Part shown: positions 45,471 to 56,398 of the stretch, piece by piece
Numbering within the stretch: the stretch's first letter is position 1
Layout of the letters: every line of letters starts with the position of its first letter
NCBI GenBank assembly: GCA_947568835.1
Contig: OX387609.1
Span: 14,501,708 to 14,565,707, forward strand
Direction of reading: 5' to 3'
Source: Protonemura montana
Taxonomy: Eukaryota; Arthropoda; Insecta; Plecoptera; Nemouridae
Length of the DNA: 64,000 nt
Notes under the pieces: generated by a model
The model's database searches: none
What the model was told of the DNA's origin: nothing
The model's input: the letters and a program-made list of their open reading frames with translations, nothing else
Position numbers and translations under genes: made by a program

Positions 45471-47818
45471 TGACTCTGACTAAACCTGTAAACCCAATGA
45501 CAGGACGTTTAACATTAGCGCTGTGACTCTGACTAAACCTGTAAACCAAATGACAGGACGTTTAACATTATCGCTGTGACTCTGACTAAACCTGTAAACC
45601 CAATGACAGGACGTTTAACATTATCGCTGTAGCTCTGACTAAACCTGTAAACCCAATGACAGGAAGTTTAACATAAGCACTGTGACTCTGACTAAACCTG
45701 TAAACCCAATGACAGGACGTTTAACATAAGCGCTGTGACTCTGACTAAACCTGTAAACCCAATGGCAGGACGTTTAACATAAGCGCTGTGACTCTGACTA
45801 AACCTGTAAACCCAATGACAGGACGTTTAACATTAGCGCTGTGACTCTGACTAAACCTGTAAACCCAATGACAGGACGTTTAACATTAGCGCTGTGACTC
45901 TGACTAAACCTGTAAACCTAATGGCAGGACGTTTAACATTAGCGCTGTGACTCTGACTAAACCTGTAAACCCAATGACAGGACGTTTAACATTAGCGCTG
46001 TGACTCTGACTTAACCTGTAAACCCAATGGCAGGACGTTTAACATTAGCGCTGTGGCTCTGACTAAACCTGTAAACCCAATGACAGGACGTTTAACATAA
46101 GCGCTGTGACTCTGACTAAACCTGTAAACCCAATGACAGGACGTTTAACATTAGCGCTGTGACTCTAACTAAACCTGTAAACCCAATGACAGGACGTTTA
46201 ACATTAGCGCTGTGACTCTGACTAAACCTGTAAACCCAATGACAGGACGTTTAACATTAGCGCTGTGACTCTGACTAAACCTGTAAACCCAATGACAGGA
46301 CGTTTAACATAAGCGCTGTGGCTCTGACTAAACCTGTAAACCCAATGACAGGACGTTTAACATTAGCGCTGTGACTCTGACTAAACCTGTAAACCCAATG
46401 GCAGGACGTTTAACATTAGCGCTGTGACTCTGACTAAACCTGTAAACCCAATGACAGGACGTTTAACATTAGCGCTGTGACTCTGACTAAACCTGTAAAC
46501 CCAATGACAGGACGTTTAACATTAGCGCTGTGACTCTGACTAAACCTGTAAACCCAATGGCAGGACGTTTAACATTAGCGCTGTGACTCTGACTAAACCT
46601 GTAAACCCAATGACAGGACGTTTAACATTAGCGCTGTGACTCTGACTAAACCTGTAAACCCAATGACAGGACGTTTAACATAAGCGCTGTGACTCTGACT
46701 AAACCTGTAAACCCAATGGCAGGACGTTTAACATTAGCGCTGTGACTCTGACTAAACCTGTAAACCCAATGACAGGACGTTTAACATTAGCGCTGTGACT
46801 CTGACTAAACCTGTAAACCCAATGACAGGACGTTTAACATTAGCGCTGTGACTCTGACTAAACCTGTAAACCCAATGACAGGACGTTTAACATAAGCGCT
46901 GTGACTCTGACTAAACCTGTAAACCCAATGGCAGGACGTTTAACATTAGCGCTGTGACTCTGACTAAACCTGTAAACCCAATGACAGGACGTTTAACATA
47001 AGCGCTGTGACTCTGACTAAACCTGTAAACCCAATGGCAGGACGTTTAACATTAGCGCTGTGACTCTGACTAAACCTGTAAACCCAATGACAGGACGTTT
47101 AACATAAGCGCTGTGACTCTGACTAAACCTGTAAACCCAATGGCAGGACGTTTAACATTAGCGCTGTGACTCTGACTAAACCTGTAAACCCAATGGCAGG
47201 ACGTTTAACATTAGCGCTGTGACTCTGACTAAACCTGTAAACCCAATGACAGGACGTTTAACATTAGCGCTGTGACTCTGACTAAACCTGTAAACCCAAT
47301 GACAGGACGTTTAACATAAGCGCTGTGACTCTGACTAAACCTGTAAACCCAATGGCAGGACGTTTAACATTAGCGCTGTGACTCTGACTAAACCTGTAAA
47401 CCCAATGACAGGACGTTTAACATTAGCGCTGTGACTCTGACTAAACCTGTAAACCCAATGACAGGACGTTTAACATTAGCGCTGTGACTCTGACTAAACC
47501 TGTAAACCCAATGACAGGACGTTTAACATAAGCGCTGTGACTCTGACTAAACCTGTAAACCCAATGGCAGGACGTTTAACATTAGCGCTGTGACTCTGAC
47601 TAAACCTGTAAACCCAATGGCAGGACGTTTAACATTAGCGCTGTGACTCTGACTAAACCTGTAAACCCAATAACAGGATGTTTAACATTAGCGCTGTGAC
47701 TCTGACTAAACCTGTAAACCCAATGACAGGACGTTTAACATTAGCGCTGTGACTCTGACTAAACCTGTAAACCCAATGGCAGGACGTTTAACATAAGCGC
47801 TGTGACTCTAACTAAACC
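45452..47818. repeat. 53-bp minisatellite (about 45 copies)
   Basis: Unit AGCGCTGTGACTCTGACTAA, ACCTGTAAACCCAATGACAG, GACGTTTAACATT. Two sites vary (ATTAGCG or ATAAGCG; ATGACAGG or ATGGCAGG) in patterned order, consistent with multi-unit duplications. Confidence 0.96.
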
Positions 47819-48206
47819 TGAACTTTAAAGTAAAAGAAAGTTAAGCGTGACTTCAGGAATCCACTAAAACTATGTTTTGAGAATTCAGACAGCTTCTCAT
47901 TTGACATCCGAGTCAGACTAAACAAGAAGCAGGGAAAACAATTCTTGCCAAGAATGCTTCGACACCGAAATTGAAGATGGTCCAGATAAACTCGAGCATC
48001 GAACATCGACTTTTCCCGCCCGGTCGCATTTTCCGACGCCTGGACGTGACTTTTCCCTGCTAGTTGACTGGACTATGGACCACGACAAGATATTCGCAAA
48101 GAATGAGAATCGAAGTTCATACGAACACCACTTCCCTCTCAGTGTGTGGAGGCTCAAACCAATAACAGAAGTTTTTATCATGTTGCAAGTACGAATGATG
48201 CAAGCT
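47819..48206. other. No element recognised
   Basis: Spacer between the 53-bp and 41-bp arrays. Confidence 0.35.
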
Positions 48207-48705
48207 ATCTTAAATAACCTGTATAGAGCATAGGATCCAGCCAGCTGATCTCAAATGACCTGGATAGAGCATAGGATCCAGCCAGCTGATCTCAAATAAC
48301 CTGGATAGAGCATAGGATCCAGCCAGCTGATCTCAAATAACCTGTATAGAGCATAGGATCCAGCCAGCTGATCTCAAATAACCTGTATAGAGCATAGGAT
48401 CCAGCCAGCTGATCTCAAATAACCTGGATAGAGCATAGGATCCAGCCAGCTGATCTCAAATAACCTAGATAGAGCATAGGATCTAGCCAGCTGATCTCAA
48501 ATAACATGGATAGAGCATAGGATCCAGCCAGCTGATCTCAAATAACCTGGATAGAGCATAGGATCTAGCCAGCTGATCTCAAATAACATGGATAGAGCAT
48601 AGGATCCAGTCAGCTGATCTCAAATAACATGGATATAGCATAGGATCCAGCAAGCTAATCTCAAATAACCTGGATAGAGCATAGGATCCAGTCAGCTGAT
48701 AAAAA
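48207..48705. repeat. 41-bp minisatellite, locus 2 (about 12 copies)
   Basis: Same unit as 29426-30073, with CTGTATAG and ACATGGATAG variants. A short inverted piece (CAGGTTATTTGAAATCA) lies at 48906. Confidence 0.94.
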
Positions 48706-48928
48706 TTAAAGTCGGGCAATCCATTGTATGCAACAGGCAGAAGTTCCTAAATCTGAGGTGCTGCTATGATTTAAATGCTAATTTCAGAGTTTTTTAAACA
48801 CGTTTTTAACCAATTTTGACCATTAAAATGGTAAAAACACTCGAAATAGCACGGACTACCAAGATGGCTGCCTTGGCTTCAAAGTCTGTCCATGAAAACC
48901 GCTAATCAGGTTATTTGAAATCAGTGTG

Positions 48929-49013
48929 GAGGAGCCGAGTCTGCTTTGCGGGCTGCGTTCGGGGGCACTAGGTGGAGGAGCCGAGTCTGCTTTGCGGGCT
49001 GCATTCAGGGGCT
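48929..49013 (+). repeat. Direct dimer of a 41-45-bp dispersed repeat
   Basis: GGAGGAGCCGAGTCTGC then TTTGCGGGCTGC occurs twice in a row. Same family as 2401-2460 and the copies in the 2,849-bp units. Confidence 0.7.
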
Positions 49014-49600
49014 ACGACTCTTATCTGGTTCGTAATATTGACAATCTGCGCCGGTGATCGTTGTCAGCACTGGACAAGCGCTGGAAGTGACGTAAAGCTT
49101 TAAGGCAACGTTTAAAGGTTAATCCTGGCAAGTAGAGTCGAAAATTAAATACAAATGTTCACAAATAATTCAACAGGACCAGTAAACGTCTAGAAAAATT
49201 GGTCTGAGACCACTACGAACTCTTGCTACTTAATGGCAGAACTCAATACAGCAGGCTATCAGCATGTTAAATTATTGACGACTGATTAAAAAGCCCTTTG
49301 CCCCCCCCCCCCCCCCCCTCCCCCTCCACCAGGCACAAGCTACTTAATTATAATCCTGGCACTGCCGGTTAGAGTGGTAACGCCCCGGTTAGACGGTGGT
49401 TAACCATCAGCTGTCTGATTTCATAATCAAGTGTGCAGCGCTGGATTCTTGCGGCGTTCGCTTGTTTTGTTGCGAAATGTAATTAATTTACCGAGAGATT
49501 TACGAGGAAGCAAGTGTCCGGGCAAAGACGTCTCGTGGTTGGCGTGATCTAGACTGTCATCTGTAGACTAAAACATAGACGTGTAATGGTCCATAATAAA
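49014..49600. other. Spacer with poly-C tract
   Basis: A run of about 18 C and a C/T-rich tail lies at 49301-49328. Nothing else recognised. Confidence 0.5.
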
Positions 49601-50570
49601 AACTAGTTGAACTGGGTTTTGAATGCTAAGTAAAGGGCAACTAAATTTCCCGACGTTTCGTTACATGTACTAGTTACTTCTTCAAGGGTTAGAGCAGTCC
49701 TTGAATTATTATTTGTGGTGTTTAACGACGCACTGTTTTTGACAACTGGTCCTGCGGCACTGGTCTAATGGCGTCGGTGAATGAGTGGATGATGATGATG
49801 AACCTAACCTAGCCAAGAAGGGAGGAGGGGAAACCCGTTGCCGGCACGTAGCCTACTCCTGTCGAAGAGCACCAAGGGGACCACCGGCTTCACGTCCCTT
49901 CCGAAGGACGGTGCTACGCGAACAACAGGATTCCTCCACAAATCCATGCTGTCGAGAGGTTGATAAGCAAGGCGAATGAAGTTGCTGTACTAACTTTCAT
50001 CCCTCCAACCTCTCTCCCGAACAGAACTGGTCATGTGTATGATGGTCACCCATCCAATACCTGACTCAGCGCAGTGTTGCTTAACTTTCATCCCTCCAAC
50101 CTCTCTCCCGAACAGAACTGGTCATGTGTATGATGATCACCCATCCAATACCTGACCCAGCGCAGTGTTGCTTAACTTTCATCCCTCCAACCTCTCTCCC
50201 GAACAGAACTGGTCATGTGTATGATGGTCACCCATCCAATACCTGACCCAGCGCAGTGTTGCTTAACTTCCAACACTCCAACCTCTCTCCCGAACAGAAC
50301 TGGTCATGTGTATAATGGTCACCCATTCAATACCTGACTCAGCGCAGTATTGCTGAACTTCGGTGATCTAACGAGAACCGGTGTTTCCAACACGCCAAAC
50401 CGTTCGGTCGCAGTCCTTGAAGAATCCTTGAAGAAGTAACTAGTATATGTTACGAAACGTCGGGAAATTTAGTAGCCCTTTACTTAGCATTCAAAACCCA
50501 GTTCAAATAGTTTTTCTTAAAACTAGTGCTAAGAATAAATTAAGTAGACATGAGTCTGAAAACCATCGTG
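49600..50570. mobile_element. Foldback element (family C), split by a 5S SINE
   Basis: The left arm (49606-49690: GTTTTGAATGCTAAGTAAAG, CCCGACGTTTCGTTACATG) is the inverse of the right arm (50422-50515). An outer arm follows to about 50570 (AAAACTAGTGCTAAGAATAA). The 5S SINE sits between the arms. Simpler copies: 50878-51040 and 17075-17165; a left arm starts each 2,849-bp unit. Confidence 0.75.
49706..50409 (-). mobile_element. Complete 5S-derived SINE with 12-bp target-site duplication
   Basis: 704 bp flanked by GCAGTCCTTGAA (49694-49705 and 50410-50421). Order from right: a 5S monomer with native linker, four 91-bp-type units, the body, and the ATTTGTGGTGTTTAACG tail on plus. Inserted at the centre of a foldback element, so it is younger than that element. 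Confidence 0.9.
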
Positions 50571-50877
50571 TCGTGGTCCCCGTGGTCTAGATTAGGTACC
50601 TGGCATGTTTCGCCGATAGCTCTATGTAAGCTGAGATATTGGCCAGGATAGCCTTGACAATTTCATCAACACCGCGCTTGGACTAACTGCTTCAATTGTT
50701 GATTGATTGCTTGATTGTTTTGTGGTTGATTTCAGAGCCGTGGTATGATTTTGAGATGTGTTTTCCGGTTTTGCTCTGCGTTGAAGAGATTTGCTGTCCT
50801 CGAAAGATTCTTGACTTTTAGACGAGGCACGGCTCGTCATCTTCAGGAAAATGATGTTGTTTCTTAAGAATAACTAT

Positions 50878-51040
50878 TTGAACTAGGTTTTGAATGCTAA
50901 GTTAAGGGCTAATGAATTACGATTATATTGAAATTTATTGAAATTTAGTAGCCCTTTACTTAGCATTCAAAATCCAGTTCAAATAGTTTTTGTTTAAAAC
51001 TAGTGCTAAGGATAAATCAAGTAGACATGAGTCTAATAAC
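50878..51040. mobile_element. Foldback element (family C), second copy
   Basis: CTATTTGAACTAGGTTTTG at the left is the inverse of CAAAATCCAGTTCAAATAG at the right; the outer arm CTAAGGATAAATCAAGTAG follows. Confidence 0.7.
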
Positions 51041-51284
51041 CATCGTGTTGTTGATGTTTTGTCATGAAAATTCCAGGGCCCCCTCTCAGTCCACCCTGGT
51101 GATCGTTTTGCAATACATCGCCTCTGCCTTATAGGTAGCTCATATTTTATAGGTTATTCGCCTCTGCTTTGCAGATTCTGGCTGTGGCTTGATTGATTGA
51201 TTGATTGATTAGGCCATGACCGATCTAAGTGGCATGCAACTGAAATCCTGGACGGAAATTAATAAAAAATAGCCGTTATTAGGA
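51041..51284. other. Spacer with GATT microsatellite
   Basis: GATTGATTGATTGATTGATT lies at about 51191-51210. Nothing else recognised. Confidence 0.5.
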
Positions 51285-51288
51285 TGAT

Positions 51289-51486
51289 ATCTTATTTAAA
51301 TTGCAAACGCTTGCAATGCACGGGGTATTTTATTATTAACAACACTATAACCGTCTCTAAAATTGATGCCCAAACGCGGACTCGAACCCCGATCTCCACC
51401 TATCGCGGGTGTTGCTCTGAACCATTGAGCTATCTGGACACTGACTTTTTGAAGACGATTCTAGTGTATTTGATGAGAATATTTGA
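51289..51486 (-). mobile_element. tRNA-derived SINE, best-preserved full copy
   Basis: Read on minus: head with TTCTCATCAAATACACTAG, box A-like TAGCTCAATGGTTCAGAGC, box B-like GGTTCGAGTCC, then TCTAATAATAAAATACCCC and a distal tail GCATTGCAAGCGTTTGC. The distal tail is itself palindromic (GCAAACGCTTGC). Confidence 0.8.
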
Positions 51487-51637
51487 TGAGAATTTGATTT
51501 AAATTCTAGGCGCAAAGAAACTTACATATTAAAGAATGCAATCAGTTTACAAGAAATGCTTATAACACCGCTTGATTTTGGATTAATGCAGTGATTTCAT
51601 GCACTAATATTGCCGCCATGACAGATTGTCGGTCTAA

Positions 51638-51770
51638 AGAGAGAGAGAGAGAGAGGAAAGACAAGGACTTCTATGGCGCTGTGAGGAGATTGTCTTGACA
51701 ATTATTTCGTGAAGTTTAAAGGGGTTGGTACGGAAAGGGGGGGGCGGGGGGGGCAGGGGGGGGGGGTTTA
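51638..51770. repeat. GA microsatellite and G-rich tract
   Basis: GAGAGAGAGAGAGAGAG at about 51640-51656, and a tract of G runs broken by single C or A at 51737-51768, a candidate G-quadruplex on the plus strand. Confidence 0.8.
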
Positions 51771-51867
51771 ATTTCTTTTAATTGGATCAAGCGACTGGTT
51801 TTATTTCGTTGGCAAATGTTGCTCGTCCTAAATAAACGTTTGAAGAGCTTGTTTCACGGTTGAAATC

Positions 51868-51985
51868 TTATTTAAATTGCAAACGCTTGCAAATCGCGGG
51901 GTATTTTATTATTATGAAATAAATTATTACAAATTTAGGCATCGATTTTTGAGACGGTTTTAGTGTTCACAATGATAATAAAGCT
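51868..51985 (-). mobile_element. tRNA-SINE tail fragment
   Basis: AAATTGCAAACGCTTGCAAAT and GGGGTATTTTATTATTATG; the tRNA head is missing but the upstream TTTTGAGACGGTTTTAGTG is present. Confidence 0.6.
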
Positions 51986-52740
51986 TGTTTCACGTTCTTT
52001 ACGTTGGGTGAGTCGAACTAATATTCAAACAAGACAAGCAACGAGGGCCTCTGACGCTTTACAGGTAAACACAAACATGTGATCTTGATTTGTTAATTTT
52101 TAATTTAAATCTACTGTAATTATACAATTAACATTGGCACCGTACAAGCCTGTTTCAAAAAAAGCTCAAATGAAAACAATTATTATGATGGTTTTTAGAC
52201 TCAGGTCTACTTGATTTATCCTTAGCACAAGTTTTAACAAAAACTATTTGAAATGGGTTTTGAATGCTAAGTAAAGGGCTACTAAATTTCCCTTGGGGAA
52301 ATTTACAACAACAAATATTGCTTAGTTTAGTTTAATTTTTTATTTATTGCTGCGGACGGTAGGTACATTATATCTGTATATAATACGACGTGTGGTGAGG
52401 AAATTGTAAAATAGTGAAAGTAAATAATATAATTAGGAGTAGTGATTAGAAAGTAACATCGATGGTATAAGTTAGACCATGGCTTATAAGTAATAACTAT
52501 AACTATGCAGTCAGTTTTTTTCCAATTTCAGTTCAATTCAATTAATAATTTTAATTAGGTGAGTTCATAAAAGTTGGTTTCATAAGCTTCTGAACGAAAA
52601 TCGATATTCTGGTGCAGCAATCCGAAGCTTTCTTTCTTTGGGCTTGCTTCGGGAAAATTCGTTTTCAAATATTTTTCACGGTATTTTAAATTTGGTTAGA
52701 TGAGGAAACTTTATCGATGAATTGTAGTGGACGTCGTAAC

Positions 52741-53549
52741 ACGAGGACCGGTGTTTCCAACACACCAAACCGTTCGGTGGTCACCCATCCAATACCTGAC
52801 CCAGCGCAGTGTTGCTTAACTTTCAACCCTCCAACCTCTCTCCCGAACAGAACTGGTCATGTGTATGAAGGTCACCCATCCAATACCTGACCTAGCGCAG
52901 TGTTGCTTAACTTTCATCCCTCCAACCTCTCTCCCGAACAGAACTGGTCATCTGTATGATGGTCACCCATCCAATACCTGACCCAGCGCAGTGTTTCTTA
53001 ACTTTCATCCCTCCAACCTCTCTCCCGAACAGAACTGGTCATCTGTATGATGGTCACCCATCCAATACCTGACCCAGCGCAGTGTTGCTTAACTTTCATC
53101 CCTCCAACCTCTCTCCCGAACAGAACTGGTCATGTGTATGAAGGTCACCCATCCAATACCTGACGCAGCGCAGTGTTGCTTAACTTTCATCCCTCCAACC
53201 TCTCTCCCGAACAGAACTGGTCATGTGTATGATAGTCACCCATCCAATACCTGACCCAGCGCAGTGTTGCTTAACTTTCATCCCTCCAACCTCTCTCCCG
53301 AACAGAACTGATCATGTGTATGATGGTCACCCATCCAATACCTGACTCAGCGCAGTGTTGCTTAACTTTCATCCCTCCAACCTCTCTCCCGAACAGAACT
53401 GGTCATGTGTATGATGGTCACTCATCCAATACCTGACCCAGCGCAGTGTTGCTTAACTTTCATCCCTCCAACCTCTCTCCCGAACAGAACTGGTCATGTG
53501 TATGATGGTCACCCATCCAATACCTGACCCAGCGCAGTGTTGCTTAACT
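52741..53549 (-). repeat. 91-bp 5S-core array in macrosatellite unit 1 (9 cores, 8 linkers)
   Basis: Nine 5S cores alternate with eight linkers. On the minus strand the array ends with a native 5S linker (AACGGTTTGGTGTGTTGG, ACCGGTCCTCGTG) at its 3' end, the reverse of the order in complete SINEs, where native 5S monomers come first. No SINE body. Identical arrays at 55590-56398, 58439-59247 and 61288-62096. Confidence 0.93.
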
Positions 53550-54890
53550 ATACACACCTTGTTAATACAACATGAAGAAAAAATTGTCTTTTCTTCAATG
53601 AAACATTTCCAAGTATGCAGAATAATTAAGATATTTACGGTTTTATTTTCCTCTGCTATAAGACTTTGTGGTATAAGATGGTAATTATCTCGTCTCAATG
53701 CTTCGTTGACAAAAGATTGAAAACGCGACTTCCCTTTCAAAATTCCCTAAATACCGTTTTCAAGTCGCTGCCAACGGAAGTAATACAGACAACAAAAAGA
53801 CAAAGCCGACAAGAAAACAAGACCACAATTTCCCGGACTTTCCCTGTGTACTTCCGGCAAGGCAGGGTTCCGGAAAAAACCACACGACACAGCATTTTCA
53901 GCCAGAGTCGATTGGGAAATTTTTAAATTTTAAATACTTTGTTTTAAGGTCGCTAAAAGCTACCTTGTGACACCCCCTGATCACAGAGGCTGTGAATTTT
54001 TCTTAAGTTCGACACTCTTCTAGTGTTTCTCACGAGTCATGGATGAGGATGATGACGTCAGGACGACTCAGGTTCAATGAGAAGATGACGTAAGTTAGTT
54101 CTGAAGGAATTCGATTCTTATTGGTGGAGGTGCCTTGTCTGCTCTGCGGGTTGCGTCCAGGAGCTTGACTCAAAGAAAAGCGGCAACGGTCTTATTTTTA
54201 AATTTATCATATTTGGTAAAAACGCACTTTAATATGAAAAAATCTTCATTTAAGTTAGAATTTCCTGTTTTTAAAGCGTATTCAACAAGGGTCCACTTTT
54301 ATTTCCCTTTCCAAAAACTTATTTCTTGCATCTTTAATTTATTTTCCATTTGGAAGTGTAAATGATTGCAGCTGTTTCCTTGTGATATTTCTCATTAGCT
54401 TACTATGCCTGTTTCGGCAAGCCTGGTCTAAATTACCAACATTTCTTTGCTGGTCTACAAAAAAACATATTTATACTTGCGGGTTTCTTTCTCAGTGGAT
54501 TGTTCAAGATGAAGCCACCTGATTGTGTCAAGACTTCACTGCGTATGCTCTGTCAGGTGACAGATCAGCTGGTCAGATGTCAATCCATGCGGGTTTGAAG
54601 GGGAAAAGTGCAATGAAAAGTGCCAACAAAACAAAGAATCTTTGAAAATGTCACGACTTTTGTTGAGTTTATTTGTCTCCCATTGAAAAAACACATCTAT
54701 TTCCTTTATATCTCCTCGTTTGGTGGCCAGGTGCTGTGTATGAATCGCTCATAAGCAAAAGTCTTACAATTTTTTGCGCTGTAAAACAATTTTACAGTTT
54801 AGTCCGGATGTTTTAATGATGCAGCCTTTTAAAATGTACGAACCCACATTTTTTTAATACTAGGATCACTAAAAACTTATCACAAATTGA

Positions 54891-54965
54891 TGTCCAAACG
54901 CGGACTCGAACCCCGATCTCCACCTGTCGCGGGTGTTGCTCTAACCCAATTGAACTACATGGACA
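54891..54965 (-). mobile_element. tRNA-like SINE head in macrosatellite unit 1
   Basis: 75 nt with acceptor ends TGTCCA and TGGACA that pair, box A-like TAGTTCAATTGGGTTAGAGC, an anticodon-like arm ACACC-CGCGACA-GGTGG, and a T arm with GGTTCGAGTCC. Position 33 is G instead of T and the anticodon stem has a mismatch, so a working tRNA is unlikely. A SINE tail in the opposite orientation (TTCCTAATAATAAAATAC) follows at 54975-55021. Same at 57740-57814, 60589-60663 and 63438-63512. Confidence 0.72.
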
Positions 54966-55589
54966 TGACATTTAGACATGGACATTTTTGATAGGTTATA
55001 AGTGTTCCTAATAATAAAATACTTTCTTCATTATAATGGTTTTTAGACTCAGGTCTACTTGATTTATCCTAAGCACTAGTTTTAAGAAAAACTATTTGAA
55101 ATGGGGTTTTGAATGCTAAGTAAAGGGCTACTAAATTTCCCTTGGGGAAATTTACAACAACAAATATTGCTTAGTTTAGTTTAATTTTTTATTTATTGCT
55201 GCGGACGGTAGGTACATTATATCTGTATATAATACGACGTGTGGTGAGGAAATTGTAAAATAGTGAAAGTAAATAATATAATTAGGAGTAGTGATTAGAA
55301 AGTAACATCGATGGTATAAGTTAGACCATGGCTTATAAGTAATAACTATAACTATGCAGTCAGTTTTTTTCCAATTTCAGTTCAATTCAATTAATAATTT
55401 TAATTAGGTGAGTTCATAAAAGTTGGTTTCATAAGCTTCTGAACGAAAATCGATATTCTGGTGCAGCAATCCGAAGCTTTCTTTCTTTGGGCTTGCTTCG
55501 GGAAAATTCGTTTTCAAATATTTTTCACGGTATTTTAAATTTGGTTAGATGAGGAAACTTTATCGATGAATTGTAGTGGACGTCGTAAC

Positions 55590-56398
55590 ACGAGGACCGG
55601 TGTTTCCAACACACCAAACCGTTCGGTGGTCACCCATCCAATACCTGACCCAGCGCAGTGTTGCTTAACTTTCAACCCTCCAACCTCTCTCCCGAACAGA
55701 ACTGGTCATGTGTATGAAGGTCACCCATCCAATACCTGACCTAGCGCAGTGTTGCTTAACTTTCATCCCTCCAACCTCTCTCCCGAACAGAACTGGTCAT
55801 CTGTATGATGGTCACCCATCCAATACCTGACCCAGCGCAGTGTTTCTTAACTTTCATCCCTCCAACCTCTCTCCCGAACAGAACTGGTCATCTGTATGAT
55901 GGTCACCCATCCAATACCTGACCCAGCGCAGTGTTGCTTAACTTTCATCCCTCCAACCTCTCTCCCGAACAGAACTGGTCATGTGTATGAAGGTCACCCA
56001 TCCAATACCTGACGCAGCGCAGTGTTGCTTAACTTTCATCCCTCCAACCTCTCTCCCGAACAGAACTGGTCATGTGTATGATAGTCACCCATCCAATACC
56101 TGACCCAGCGCAGTGTTGCTTAACTTTCATCCCTCCAACCTCTCTCCCGAACAGAACTGATCATGTGTATGATGGTCACCCATCCAATACCTGACTCAGC
56201 GCAGTGTTGCTTAACTTTCATCCCTCCAACCTCTCTCCCGAACAGAACTGGTCATGTGTATGATGGTCACTCATCCAATACCTGACCCAGCGCAGTGTTG
56301 CTTAACTTTCATCCCTCCAACCTCTCTCCCGAACAGAACTGGTCATGTGTATGATGGTCACCCATCCAATACCTGACCCAGCGCAGTGTTGCTTAACT
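55590..56398 (-). repeat. 91-bp 5S-core array in macrosatellite unit 2
   Basis: Same sequence as 52741-53549, including the private variants TGTTTCTTAAC and GACGCAGCGCAG. Confidence 0.93.

Noticed and set aside
54891-54965. A functional tRNA gene repeated in each macrosatellite unit
   Set aside because: Cloverleaf-like with both boxes, but position 33 is not T, stems have mismatches and related copies are clearly SINE heads.
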